Counted from the first letter of the stretch, positions 23,501-37,967 are shown. The stretch: DNA of 64,000 nt from Auanema rhodensis (GCA_964057225.1 OZ059900.1:18305638-18369637); one strand, 5' to 3'. Program-made: numbers and translations. The notes: generated from the letters alone by a model not told the origin.

Positions 23501-26500
23501 CAAATGCAACGAATTTCAGCGTGTTACATACTAAAATGAAGCATTTTACATGCTGAACACTAGAAAAATACAAAAACACAGTATTTCCCATGAGAAATAT
23601 TTTATTATGCTGGAAAACCAGTTTTTGAAAATTTCGCTGTAAACAAGGTTTTGACTTACGATTTCATGTGTTCAAACTCATGCAATGTCAATGAAACCTA
23701 GCTCAAAATTGTTCCTACAACGTCTAGTTCCACTTTCACGACAAAAAAACAGGGGTTAGAAAATTAAGGAAATTAGCATATTCTGAGGGCACGCCCTTTA
23801 TGGCTAATATTGATTAAATCGATTTTTGTTCATATGAGTCGTCAAATGCAACGAATTTCAGCGTGTTACATACTAAAATGAAGCATTTTACATGCTGAAC
23901 ACTAGAAAAATACAAAAACACAGTATTTCCCATGAGAAATATTTTATTATGCTGGAAAACCAGTTTTTGGAAATTTCGCTGTAAACAAGGTTTTGACTTA
24001 CGATTTCATGTGTTCAAACTCATGCAATGTCAATGAAACCTAGCTCAAAATTGTTCGTACAACGTCTAGTTCCACTTTCACGACAAAAAAACAGGGGTTA
24101 GAAAATTAAGGAAATTAGCATATTCTGAGGGCACGCCCCTTATGGCTAATATTGATTAAATCGATTTTTGTTCATATGAGTCGTCAAATGCAACGAATTT
24201 CAGCGTGTTACATACTAAAATGAAGCATTTTACATGCTGAACACTAGAAAAATACAAAAACACAGTATTTCCCATGAGAATAATTTTATTATGCTGGAAA
24301 ACCAGTTTTTGGAAATTTCGCTGTAAACAAGGTTTTGACTTACGATTTCATGTGTTCAAACTCATGCAATGTCAATGAAACCTAGCTCAAAATTGTTCGT
24401 ACAACGTCTAGTTCCACTTTCACGACAAAAAAACAGGGGTTAGAAAATTAAGGAAATTAGCATATTCTGAGGGCACGCCCCTTATGGCTAATATTGATTA
24501 AATCGATTTTTGTTCATATGAGTCGTCAAATGCAACGAATTTCAGCGTGTTACATACTAAAATGAAGCATTTTACATGCTGAACACTAGAAAAATACAAA
24601 AACACAGTATTTCCCATGAGAAATATTTTATTATGCTGGAAAACCAGTTTTTGGAAATTTCGCTGTAAACAAGGTTTTGACTTACGATTTCATGTGTTCA
24701 AACTCATGCAATGTCAATGAAACCTAGCTCAAAATTGTTCCTACAACGTCTAGTTCCACTTTCACGACAAAAAAACAGGGGTTAGAAAATTAAGGAAATT
24801 AGCATATTCTGAGGGCACGCCCTTTATGGCTAATATTGATTAAATCGATTTTTGTTCATATGAGTCGTCAAATGCAACGAATTTCAGCGTGTTACATACT
24901 AAAATGAAGCATTTCACATGCTGAACACTAGAAAAATACAAAAACACAGTATTTCCCATGAGAAATATTTTATTATGCTGGAAAACCAGTTTTTGGAAAT
25001 TTCGCTGTAAACAAGGTTTTGACTTACGATTTCATGTGTTCAAACTCATGCAATGTCAATGAAACCTAGCTCAAAATTGTTCGTACAACGTCTGGTTCCA
25101 CTTTCACGACAAAAAAACAGGGGTTAGAAAATTAAGGAAATTAGCATATTCTGAGGGCACGCCCCTTATGGCTAATATTGATTAAATCGATTTTTGTTCA
25201 TATGAGTCGTCAAATGCAACGAATTTCAGCGTGTTACATACTAAAATGAAGCATTTTACATGCTGAACACTAGAAAAATACAAAAACACAGTATTTCCCA
25301 TGAGAAATATTTTATTATGCTGGAAAACCAGTTTTTGGAAATTTCGCTGTAAACAAGGTTTTGACTTACGATTTCATGTGTTCAAACTCATGCAATGTCA
25401 ATGAAACCTAGCTCAAAATTGTTCGTACAACGTCTAGTTCCACTTTCACGACAAAAAAACAGGGGTTAGAAAATTAAGGAAATTAGCATATTCTGAGGGC
25501 ACGCCCCCTTATGGCTAATATTGATTAAATCGATTTTTGTTCATATGAGTCGTCAAATGCAACGAATTTCAGCGTGTTACATACTAAAATGAAGCATTTT
25601 ACATGCTGAACACTAGAAAAATACAAAAACACAGTAATACCCATGAGAAATATTTTATTATGCTGGAAAACCAGTTTTTGGAAATTTCGCTGTAAACAAG
25701 GTTTTGACTTACGATTTCATGTGTTTAAACTCATGCAATGTCAATGAAACCTAGCTCAAAATTGTTAATACAATGTCTAGTTCCACTTTCACGACAAAAA
25801 AACAGGGGTTAGAAAATTAAGGAAATTAGCATATTCTGAGGGCACGCCCTTTATGGCTAATATTGATTAAATCGATTTTTGTTCATATGAGTCGTCAAAT
25901 GCAACGAATTTCAGCGTGTTACATACTAAAATGAAGCATTTTACATGCTGAACACTAGAAAAATACAAAAACACAGTATTTCCCATGAGAAATATTTTAT
26001 TATGCTGGAAAACCAGTTTTTGGAAATTTCGCTGTAAACAAGGTTTTGACTTACGATTTCATGTGTTCAAACTCATGCAATGTCAATGAAACCTAGCTCA
26101 AAATTGTTCGTACAACGTCTAGTTCCACTTTCACGACAAAAAAACAGGGGTTAGAAAATTAAGGAAATTAGCATATTCTGAGGGCACGCCCCCTTATGGC
26201 TAATATTGATTAAATCGATTTTTGTTCATATGAGTCGTCAAATGCAACGAATTTCAGCGTGTTACATACTAAAATGAAGCATTTTACATGCTGAACACTA
26301 GAAAAATACAAAAACACAGTAATACCCATGAGAAATATTTTATTATGCTGGAAAACCAGTTTTTGGAAATTTCGCTGTAAACAAGGTTTTGACTTACGAT
26401 TTCATGTGTTTAAACTCATGCAATGTCAATGAAACCTAGCTCAAAATTGTTAATACAATGTCTAGTTCCACTTTCACGACAAAAAAACAGGGGTTAGAAA

Positions 26501-27366
26501 ATTAAGGAAATTAGCATATTCTGAGGGCACGCCCTTTATGGCTAATATTGATTAAATCGATTTTTGTTCATATGAGTCGTCAAATGCAACGAATTTCAGC
26601 GTGTTACATACTAAAATGAAGCATTTTACATGCTGAACACTAGAAAAATACAAAAACACAGTATTTCCCATGAGAAATATTTTATTATGCTGGAAAACCA
26701 GTTTTTGGAAATTTCGCTGTAAACAAGGTTTTGACTTACGATTTCATGTGTTCAAACTCATGCAATGTCAATGAAACCTAGCTCAAAATTGTTCGTACAA
26801 CGTCTAGTTCCACTTTCACGACTAAAAAACAGGGGTTAGAAAATTAAGGAAATTAGCATATTCTGAGGGCACGCCCCTTATGGCTAATATTGATTAAATC
26901 GATTTTTGTTCATATGAGTCGTCAAATGCAACGAATTTCAGCGTGTTACATACTAAAATGAAGCATTTTACATGCTGAACACTAGAAAAATACAAAAACA
27001 CAGTATTTCCCATGAGAAATATTTTATTATGCTGGAAAACCAGTTTTTGGAAATTTCGCTGTAAACAAGGTTTTGACTTACGATTTCATGTGTTCAAACT
27101 CATGCAATGTCAATGAAACCCAGCTCAAAATTGTTCGTACAACGTCTAGTTCCACTTTCACGACAAAAAAACAGGGGTTAGAAAATTAAGGAAATTAGCA
27201 TATTCTGAGGGCACGCCCCTTATGGCTAATATTGATTAAATCGATTTTTGTTCATATGAGTCGTCAAATGCAACGAATTTCAGCGTGTTACATACTAAAA
27301 TAAAGCATTTTACATGCTGAACACTAGAAAAATACAAAAACACAGTATTTCCCATGAGAAATATTT
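20525..27366. repeat. Long higher-order segment, compact copy (M61-M80)
   Basis: Twenty monomers match the order of M31-M57 after removing one dimer and one pentamer from the latter. The anchor is the first monomer: G246A and A268G occur together only in M31 and M61, whose starts are 10263 bp apart. M61 differs from M31 in carrying G26A at its 5' end, which suggests the left boundary of the duplication lies within M61. The segment ends with the A141T monomer M79 and the T97C/G278A monomer M80. A308G is absent here. Confidence 0.83.
24287..25997. repeat. Pentamer module, copy 4 (M72-M76)
   Basis: The order and length match the other pentamers: plain; TCCT/C195T/T287C; A124G; five-C with GTAATACCC end; C71T with TAAT spacer and C195T, 1711 bp in all. 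It is present once here but twice in tandem in the expanded copy. The A124G monomer lacks A308G. Confidence 0.88.
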
Positions 27367-28734
27367 TATTATGCTGGAAAACCAGTTTTTGGAAATTTCG
27401 CTGTAAACAAGGTTTTGACTTACGATTTCATGTGTTCAAACTCATGCAATGTCAATGAAACCTAGCTCAAAATTGTTCGTACAACGTCTAGTTCCACTTT
27501 CACGACAAAAAAACAGGGGTTAGAAAATTAAGGAAATTAGCATATTCTGAGGGCACGCCCTTTATGGCTAATATTGATTAAATCGATTTTTGTTCATATG
27601 AGTCGTCAAATGCAACGAATTTCAGCGTGTTACATACTAAAATGAAGCATTTTACATGCTGAACACTAGAAAAATACAAAAACACAGTATTTCCCATGAG
27701 AAATATTTTATTATGCTGGAAAACCAGTTTTTGGAAATTTCGCTGTAAACAAGGTTTTGACTTACGATTTCATGTGTTCAAACTCATGCAATGTCAATGA
27801 AACCTAGCTCAAAATTGTTCGTACAACGTCTAGTTCCACTTTCACGACTAAAAAACAGGGGTTAGAAAATTAAGGAAATTAGCATATTCTGAGGGCACGC
27901 CCCTTATGGCTAATATTGATTAAATCGATTTTTGTTCATATGAGTCGTCAAATGCAACGAATTTCAGCGTGTTACATACTAAAATGAAGCATTTTACATG
28001 CTGAACACTAGAAAAATACAAAAACACAGTATTTCCCATGAGAAATATTTTATTATGCTGGAAAACCAGTTTTTGGAAATTTCGCTGTAAACAAGGTTTT
28101 GACTTACGATTTCATGTGTTCAAACTCATGCAATGTCAATGAAACCCAGCTCAAAATTGTTCGTACAACGTCTAGTTCCACTTTCACGACAAAAAAACAG
28201 GGGTTAGAAAATTAAGGAAATTAGCATATTCTGAGGGCACGCCCCTTATGGCTAATATTGATTAAATCGATTTTTGTTCATATGAGTCGTCAAATGCAAC
28301 GAATTTCAGCGTGTTACATACTAAAATAAAGCATTTTACATGCTGAACACTAGAAAAATACAAAAACACAGTATTTCCCATGAGAAATATTTTATTATGC
28401 TGGAAAACCAGTTTTTGGAAATTTCGCTGTAAACAAGGTTTTGACTTACGATTTCATGTGTTCAAACTCATGCAATGTCAATGAAACCTAGCTCAAAATT
28501 GTTCGTACAACGTCTAGTTCCACTTTCACGACAAAAAAACAGGGGTTAGAAAATTAAGGAAATTAGCATATTCTGAGGGCACGCCCCTTATGGCTAATAT
28601 TGATTAAATCGATTTTTGTTCATATGAGTCGTCAAATGCAACGAATTTCAGCGTGTTACATACTAAAATGAAGCATTTTACATGCTGAACACTAGAAAAA
28701 TACAAAAACACAGTATTTCCCATGAGAAATATTT
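26683..28734. repeat. A141T trimer, two copies (M79-M81, M82-M84)
   Basis: A141T monomer (CGACTAAAAAAC), then T97C with G278A, then a plain-spacer monomer are repeated at 1026-bp spacing, 26683-27708 and 27709-28734. The third monomers differ at position 195 (T in M81, C in M84). The second copy is also the start of the first 15-monomer unit, so the trimer bridges the long segment and the 15-mer domain. Confidence 0.8.
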
Positions 28735-31700
28735 TATTATGCTGGAAAACCAGTTTTTGGAAATTTCGCTGTAAACAAGGTTTTGACTTACGATTTCATG
28801 TGTTCAAACTCATGCAATGTCAATGAAACCCAGCTCAAAATTGTTCGTACAACGTCTAGTTCCACTTTCACGACAAAAAAACAGGGGTTAGAAAATTAAG
28901 GAAATTAGCATATTCTGAGGGCACGCCCCTTATGGCTAATATTGATTAAATCGATTTTTGTTCATATGAGTCGTCAAATGCAACGAATTTCAGCGTGTTA
29001 CATACTAAAATGAAGCATTTCACATGCTGAACACTAGAAAAATACAAAAACACAGTATTTCCCATGAGAAATATTTTATTATGCTGGAAAACCAGTTTTT
29101 GGAAATTTCGCTGTAAACAAGGTTTTGACTTACGATTTCATGTGTTCAAACTCATGCAATGTCAATGAAACCTAGCTCAAAATTGTTCGTACAACGTCTA
29201 GTTCCACTTTCACGACAAAAAAACAGGGGTTAGAAAATTAAGGAAATTAGCATATTCTGAGGGCACGCCCCTTATGGCTAATATTGATTAAATCGATTTT
29301 TGTTCATATGAGTCGTCAAATGCAACGAATTTCAGCGTGTTACATACTAAAATGAAGCATTTTACATGCTGAACACTAGAAAAATACAAAAACACAGTAA
29401 TACCCATGAGAAATATTTTATTATGCTGGAAAACCAGTTTTTGGAAATTTCGCTGTAAACAAGGTTTTGACTTACGATTTCATGTGTTCAAACTCATGCA
29501 ATGTCAATGAAACCTAGCTCAAAATTGTTAATACAATGTCTAGTTCCACTTTCACGACAAAAAAACAGGGGTTAGAAAATTAAGGAAATTAGCATATTCT
29601 GAGGGCACGCCCCTTATGGCTAATATTGATTAAATCGATTTTTGTTCATATGAGTCGTCAAATGCAACGAATTTCAGCGTGTTACATACTAAAATAAAGC
29701 ATTTCACATGCTGAACACTAGAAAAATACAAAAACACAGTATTTCCCATGAGAAATATTTTATTATGCTGGAAAACCAGTTTTTGGAAATTTCGCTGTAA
29801 ACAAGGTTTTGACTTACGATTTCATGTGTTCAAACTCATGCAATGTCAATGAAACCTAGCTCAAAATTGTTCGTACAACGTCTAGTTCCACTTTCACGAC
29901 AAAAAAACAGGGGTTAGAAAATTAAGGAAATTAGCATATTCTGAGGGCACGCCCTTTATGGCTAATATTGATTAAATCGATTTTTGTTCATATGAGTCGT
30001 CAAATGCAACGAATTTCAGCGTGTTACATACTAAAATGAAGCATTTTACATGCTGAACACTAGAAAAATACAAAAACACAGTATTTCCCATGAGAAATAT
30101 TTTATTATGCTGGAAAACCAGTTTTTGGAAATTTCGCTGTAAACAAGGTTTTGACTTACGATTTCATGTGTTCAAACTCATGCAATGTCAATGAAACCTA
30201 GCTCAAAATTGTTCGTACAACGTCTAGTTCCACTTTCACGACTAAAAAACAGGGGTTAGAAAATTAAGGAAATTAGCATATTCTGAGGGCACGCCCCTTA
30301 TGGCTAATATTGATTAAATCGATTTTTGTTCATATGAGTCGTCAAATGCAACGAATTTCAGCGTGTTACATACTAAAATGAAGCATTTTACATGCTGAAC
30401 ACTAGAAAAATACAAAAACACAGTATTTCCCATGAGAAATATTTTATTATGCTGGAAAACCAGTTTTTGGAAATTTCGCTGTAAACAAGGTTTTGACTTA
30501 CGATTTCATGTGTTCAAACTCATGCAATGTCAATGAAACCCAGCTCAAAATTGTTCGTACAACGTCTAGTTCCACTTTCACGACAAAAAAACAGGGGTTA
30601 GAAAATTAAGGAAATTAGCATATTCTGAGGGCACGCCCTTTATGGCTAATATTGATTAAATCGATTTTTGTTCATATGAGTCGTCAAATGCAACGAATTT
30701 CAGCGTGTTACATACTAAAATAAAGCATTTTACATGCTGAACACTAGAAAAATACAAAAACACAGTATTTCCCATGAGAAATATTTTATTATGCTGGAAA
30801 ACCAGTTTTTGGAAATTTCGCTGTAAACAAGGTTTTGACTTACGATTTCATGTGTTCAAACTCATGCAATGTCAATGAAACCTAGCTCAAAATTGTTCGT
30901 ACAACGTCTAGTTCCACTTTCACGACAAAAAAACAGGGGTTAGAAAATTAAGGAAATTAGCATATTCTGAGGGCACGCCCCTTATGGCTAATATTGATTA
31001 AATCGATTTTTGTTCATATGAGTCGTCAAATGCAACGAATTTCAGCGTGTTACATACTAAAATGAAGCATTTTACATGCTGAACACTAGAAAAATACAAA
31101 AACACAGTATTTCCCATGAGAAATATTTTATTATGCTGGAAAACCAGTTTTTGGAAATTTCGCTGTAAACAAGGTTTTGACTTACGATTTCATGTGTTCA
31201 AACTCATGCAATGTCAATGAAACCCAGCTCAAAATTGTTCGTACAACGTCTAGTTCCACTTTCACGACAAAAAAACAGGGGTTAGAAAATTAAGGAAATT
31301 AGCATATTCTGAGGGCACGCCCCTTATGGCTAATATTGATTAAATCGATTTTTGTTCATATGAGTCGTCAAATGCAACGAATTTCAGCGTGTTACATACT
31401 AAAATGAAGCATTTTACATGCTGAACACTAGAAAAATACAAAAACACAGTATTTCCCATGAGAAATATTTTATTATGCTGGAAAACCAGTTTTTGGAAAT
31501 TTCGCTGTAAACAAGGTTTTGACTTACGATTTCATGTGTTCAAACTCATGCAATGTCAATGAAACCTAGCTCAAAATTGTTCGTACAACGTCTAGTTCCA
31601 CTTTCACGACAAAAAAACAGGGGTTAGAAAATTAAGGAAATTAGCATATTCTGAGGGCACGCCCCTTATGGCTAATATTGATTAAATCGATTTTTGTTCA

Positions 31701-32838
31701 TATGAGTCGTCAAATGCAACGAATTTCAGCGTGTTACATACTAAAATGAAGCATTTTACATGCTGAACACTAGAAAAATACAAAAACACAGTATTTCCCA
31801 TGAGAAATATTTTATTATGCTGGAAAACCAGTTTTTGAAAATTTCGCTGTAAACAAGGTTTTGACTTACGATTTCATGTGTTCAAACTCATGCAATGTCA
31901 ATGAAACCTAGCTCAAAATTGTTCCTACAACGTCTAGTTCCACTTTCACGACAAAAAAACAGGGGTTAGAAAATTAAGGAAATTAGCATATTCTGAGGGC
32001 ACGCCCTTTATGGCTAATATTGATTAAATCGATTTTTGTTCATATGAGTCGTCAAATGCAACGAATTTCAGCGTGTTACATACTAAAATGAAGCATTTTA
32101 CATGCTGAACACTAGAAAAATACAAAAACACAGTATTTCCCATGAGAAATATTTTATTATGCTGGAAAACCAGTTTTTGAAAATTTCGCTGTAAACAAGG
32201 TTTTGACTTACGATTTCATGTGTTCAAACTCATGCAATGTCAATGAAACCTAGCTCAAAATTGTTCCTACAACGTCTAGTTCCACTTTCACGACAAAAAA
32301 ACAGGGGTTAGAAAATTAAGGAAATTAGCATATTCTGAGGGCACGCCCCTTATGGCTAATATTGATTAAATCGATTTTTGTTCATATGAGTCGTCAAATG
32401 CAACGAATTTCAGCGTGTTACATACTAAAATGAAGCATTTTACATGCTGAACACTAGAAAAATACAAAAACACAGTATTTCCCATGAGAAATATTTTATT
32501 ATGCTGGAAAACCAGTTTTTGGAAATTTCGCTGTAAACAAGGTTTTGACTTACGATTTCATGTGTTCAAACTCATGCAATGTCAATGAAACCTAGCTCAA
32601 AATTGTTCCTACAACGTCTAGTTCCACTTTCACGACAAAAAAACAGGGGTTAGAAAATTAAGGAAATTAGCATATTCTGAGGGCACGCCCTTTATGGCTA
32701 ATATTGATTAAATCGATTTTTGTTCATATGAGTCGTCAAATGCAACGAATTTCAGCGTGTTACATACTAAAATGAAGCATTTCACATGCTGAACACTAGA
32801 AAAATACAAAAACACAGTATTTCCCATGAGAAATATTT
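27709..32838. repeat. 15-monomer higher-order unit, copy A (M82-M96)
   Basis: This 5130-bp unit has this type order: A141T; T97C+G278A; plain; T97C+T287C; GTAATACCC-end; TAAT spacer+G278A+T287C; C195T; A141T; T97C+C195T+G278A; plain; T97C; plain; G26A+TCCT+C195T; G26A+TCCT; TCCT+C195T+T287C. The same fifteen types follow in the same order from 32839. Inside the unit, M82-M85 and M89-M92 resemble each other at seven monomers' distance, so it was itself built from an earlier duplication. Confidence 0.93.
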
Positions 32839-35800
32839 TATTATGCTGGAAAACCAGTTTTTGGAAATTTCGCTGTAAACAAGGTTTTGACTTACGATTT
32901 CATGTGTTCAAACTCATGCAATGTCAATGAAACCTAGCTCAAAATTGTTCGTACAACGTCTAGTTCCACTTTCACGACTAAAAAACAGGGGTTAGAAAAT
33001 TAAGGAAATTAGCATATTCTGAGGGCACGCCCCTTATGGCTAATATTGATTAAATCGATTTTTGTTCATATGAGTCGTCAAATGCAACGAATTTCAGCGT
33101 GTTACATACTTAAATGAAGCATTTTACATGCTGAACACTAGAAAAATACAAAAACACAGTATTTCCCATGAGAAATATTTTATTATGCTGGAAAACCAGT
33201 TTTTGGAAATTTCGCTGTAAACAAGGTTTTGACTTACGATTTCATGTGTTCAAACTCATGCAATGTCAATGAAACCCAGCTCAAAATTGTTCGTACAACG
33301 TCTAGTTCCACTTTCACGACAAAAAAACAGGGGTTAGAAAATTAAGGAAATTAGCATATTCTGAGGGCACGCCCCTTATGGCTAATATTGATTAAATCGA
33401 TTTTTGTTCATATGAGTCGTCAAATGCAACGAATTTCAGCGTGTTACATACTAAAATAAAGCATTTTACATGCTGAACACTAGAAAAATACAAAAACACA
33501 GTATTTCCCATGAGAAATATTTTATTATGCTGGAAAACCAGTTTTTGGAAATTTCGCTGTAAACAAGGTTTTGACTTACGATTTCATGTGTTCAAACTCA
33601 TGCAATGTCAATGAAACCTAGCTCAAAATTGTTCGTACAACGTCTAGTTCCACTTTCACGACAAAAAAACAGGGGTTAGAAAATTAAGGAAATTAGCATA
33701 TTCTGAGGGCACGCCCCTTATGGCTAATATTGATTAAATCGATTTTTGTTCATATGAGTCGTCAAATGCAACGAATTTCAGCGTGTTACATACTAAAATG
33801 AAGCATTTTACATGCTGAACACTAGAAAAATACAAAAACACAGTATTTCCCATGAGAAATATTTTATTATGCTGGAAAACCAGTTTTTGGAAATTTCGCT
33901 GTAAACAAGGTTTTGACTTACGATTTCATGTGTTCAAACTCATGCAATGTCAATGAAACCCAGCTCAAAATTGTTCGTACAACGTCTAGTTCCACTTTCA
34001 CGACAAAAAAACAGGGGTTAGAAAATTAAGGAAATTAGCATATTCTGAGGGCACGCCCCTTATGGCTAATATTGATTAAATCGATTTTTGTTCATATGAG
34101 TCGTCAAATGCAACGAATTTCAGCGTGTTACATACTAAAATGAAGCATTTCACATGCTGAACACTAGAAAAATACAAAAACACAGTATTTCCCATGAGAA
34201 ATATTTTATTATGCTGGAAAACCAGTTTTTGGAAATTTCGCTGTAAACAAGGTTTTGACTTACGATTTCATGTGTTCAAACTCATGCAATGTCAATGAAA
34301 CCTAGCTCAAAATTGTTCGTACAACGTCTAGTTCCACTTTCACGACAAAAAAACAGGGGTTAGAAAATTAAGGAAATTAGCATATTCTGAGGGCACGCCC
34401 CTTATGGCTAATATTGATTAAATCGATTTTTGTTCATATGAGTCGTCAAATGCAACGAATTTCAGCGTGTTACATACTAAAATGAAGCATTTTACATGCT
34501 GAACACTAGAAAAATACAAAAACACAGTAATACCCATGAGAAATATTTTATTATGCTGGAAAACCAGTTTTTGGAAATTTCGCTGTAAACAAGGTTTTGA
34601 CTTACGATTTCATGTGTTCAAACTCATGCAATGTCAATGAAACCTAGCTCAAAATTGTTAATACAATGTCTAGTTCCACTTTCACGACAAAAAAACAGGG
34701 GTTAGAAAATTAAGGAAATTAGCATATTCTGAGGGCACGCCCCTTATGGCTAATATTGATTAAATCGATTTTTGTTCATATGAGTCGTCAAATGCAACGA
34801 ATTTCAGCGTGTTACATACTAAAATAAAGCATTTCACATGCTGAACACTAGAAAAATACAAAAACACAGTATTTCCCATGAGAAATATTTTATTATGCTG
34901 GAAAACCAGTTTTTGGAAATTTCGCTGTAAACAAGGTTTTGACTTACGATTTCATGTGTTCAAACTCATGCAATGTCAATGAAACCTAGCTCAAAATTGT
35001 TCGTACAACGTCTAGTTCCACTTTCACGACAAAAAAACAGGGGTTAGAAAATTAAGGAAATTAGCATATTCTGAGGGCACGCCCTTTATGGCTAATATTG
35101 ATTAAATCGATTTTTGTTCATATGAGTCGTCAAATGCAACGAATTTCAGCGTGTTACATACTAAAATGAAGCATTTTACATGCTGAACACTAGAAAAATA
35201 CAAAAACACAGTATTTCCCATGAGAAATATTTTATTATGCTGGAAAACCAGTTTTTGGAAATTTCGCTGTAAACAAGGTTTTGACTTACGATTTCATGTG
35301 TTCAAACTCATGCAATGTCAATGAAACCTAGCTCAAAATTGTTCGTACAACGTCTAGTTCCACTTTCACGACTAAAAAACAGGGGTTAGAAAATTAAGGA
35401 AATTAGCATATTCTGAGGGCACGCCCCTTATGGCTAATATTGATTAAATCGATTTTTGTTCATATGAGTCGTCAAATGCAACGAATTTCAGCGTGTTACA
35501 TACTAAAATGAAGCATTTTACATGCTGAACACTAGAAAAATACAAAAACACAGTATTTCCCATGAGAAATATTTTATTATGCTGGAAAACCAGTTTTTGG
35601 AAATTTCGCTGTAAACAAGGTTTTGACTTACGATTTCATGTGTTCAAACTCATGCAATGTCAATGAAACCCAGCTCAAAATTGTTCGTACAACGTCTAGT
35701 TCCACTTTCACGACAAAAAAACAGGGGTTAGAAAATTAAGGAAATTAGCATATTCTGAGGGCACGCCCTTTATGGCTAATATTGATTAAATCGATTTTTG

Positions 35801-37967
35801 TTCATATGAGTCGTCAAATGCAACGAATTTCAGCGTGTTACATACTAAAATAAAGCATTTTACATGCTGAACACTAGAAAAATACAAAAACACAGTATTT
35901 CCCATGAGAAATATTTTATTATGCTGGAAAACCAGTTTTTGGAAATTTCGCTGTAAACAAGGTTTTGACTTACGATTTCATGTGTTCAAACTCATGCAAT
36001 GTCAATGAAACCTAGCTCAAAATTGTTCGTACAACGTCTAGTTCCACTTTCACGACAAAAAAACAGGGGTTAGAAAATTAAGGAAATTAGCATATTCTGA
36101 GGGCACGCCCCTTATGGCTAATATTGATTAAATCGATTTTTGTTCATATGAGTCGTCAAATGCAACGAATTTCAGCGTGTTACATACTAAAATGAAGCAT
36201 TTTACATGCTGAACACTAGAAAAATACAAAAACACAGTATTTCCCATGAGAAATATTTTATTATGCTGGAAAACCAGTTTTTGGAAATTTCGCTGTAAAC
36301 AAGGTTTTGACTTACGATTTCATGTGTTCAAACTCATGCAATGTCAATGAAACCCAGCTCAAAATTGTTCGTACAACGTCTAGTTCCACTTTCACGACAA
36401 AAAAACAGGGGTTAGAAAATTAAGGAAATTAGCATATTCTGAGGGCACGCCCCTTATGGCTAATATTGATTAAATCGATTTTTGTTCATATGAGTCGTCA
36501 AATGCAACGAATTTCAGCGTGTTACATACTAAAATGAAGCATTTTACATGCTGAACACTAGAAAAATACAAAAACACAGTATTTCCCATGAGAAATATTT
36601 TATTATGCTGGAAAACCAGTTTTTGGAAATTTCGCTGTAAACAAGGTTTTGACTTACGATTTCATGTGTTCAAACTCATGCAATGTCAATGAAACCTAGC
36701 TCAAAATTGTTCGTACAACGTCTAGTTCCACTTTCACGACAAAAAAACAGGGGTTAGAAAATTAAGGAAATTAGCATATTCTGAGGGCACGCCCCTTATG
36801 GCTAATATTGATTAAATCGATTTTTGTTCATATGAGTCGTCAAATGCAACGAATTTCAGCGTGTTACATACTAAAATGAAGCATTTTACATGCTGAACAC
36901 TAGAAAAATACAAAAACACAGTATTTCCCATGAGAAATATTTTATTATGCTGGAAAACCAGTTTTTGAAAATTTCGCTGTAAACAAGGTTTTGACTTACG
37001 ATTTCATGTGTTCAAACTCATGCAATGTCAATGAAACCTAGCTCAAAATTGTTCCTACAACGTCTAGTTCCACTTTCACGACAAAAAAACAGGGGTTAGA
37101 AAATTAAGGAAATTAGCATATTCTGAGGGCACGCCCTTTATGGCTAATATTGATTAAATCGATTTTTGTTCATATGAGTCGTCAAATGCAACGAATTTCA
37201 GCGTGTTACATACTAAAATGAAGCATTTTACATGCTGAACACTAGAAAAATACAAAAACACAGTATTTCCATGAGAAATATTTTATTATGCTGGAAAACC
37301 AGTTTTTGAAAATTTCGCTGTAAACAAGGTTTTGACTTACGATTTCATGTGTTCAAACTCATGCAATGTCAATGAAACCTAGCTCAAAATTGTTCCTACA
37401 ACGTCTAGTTCCACTTTCACGACAAAAAAACAGGGGTTAGAAAATTAAGGAAATTAGCATATTCTGAGGGCACGCCCCTTATGGCTAATATTGATTAAAT
37501 CGATTTTTGTTCATATGAGTCGTCAAATGCAACGAATTTCAGCGTGTTACATACTAAAATGAAGCATTTTACATGCTGAACACTAGAAAAATACAAAAAC
37601 ACAGTATTTCCCATGAGAAATATTTTATTATGCTGGAAAACCAGTTTTTGGAAATTTCGCTGTAAACAAGGTTTTGACTTACGATTTCATGTGTTCAAAC
37701 TCATGCAATGTCAATGAAACCTAGCTCAAAATTGTTCCTACAACGTCTAGTTCCACTTTCACGACAAAAAAACAGGGGTTAGAAAATTAAGGAAATTAGC
37801 ATATTCTGAGGGCACGCCCTTTATGGCTAATATTGATTAAATCGATTTTTGTTCATATGAGTCGTCAAATGCAACGAATTTCAGCGTGTTACATACTAAA
37901 ATGAAGCATTTCACATGCTGAACACTAGAAAAATACAAAAACACAGTATTTCCCATGAGAAATATTT
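32839..37967. repeat. 15-monomer higher-order unit, copy B (M97-M111)
   Basis: Each of the fifteen monomers corresponds one to one with copy A. Comparing diagnostic positions by eye, I find only two differences over about 5.1 kb: an A-to-T at 33111 (CATACTTAAATG) and loss of one C near 37270 (GTATTTCCATG), which makes M109 341 bp. That is far greater similarity than between neighbouring monomers, indicating a very recent segmental duplication or, as an alternative, an assembly artefact. Confidence 0.93.
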
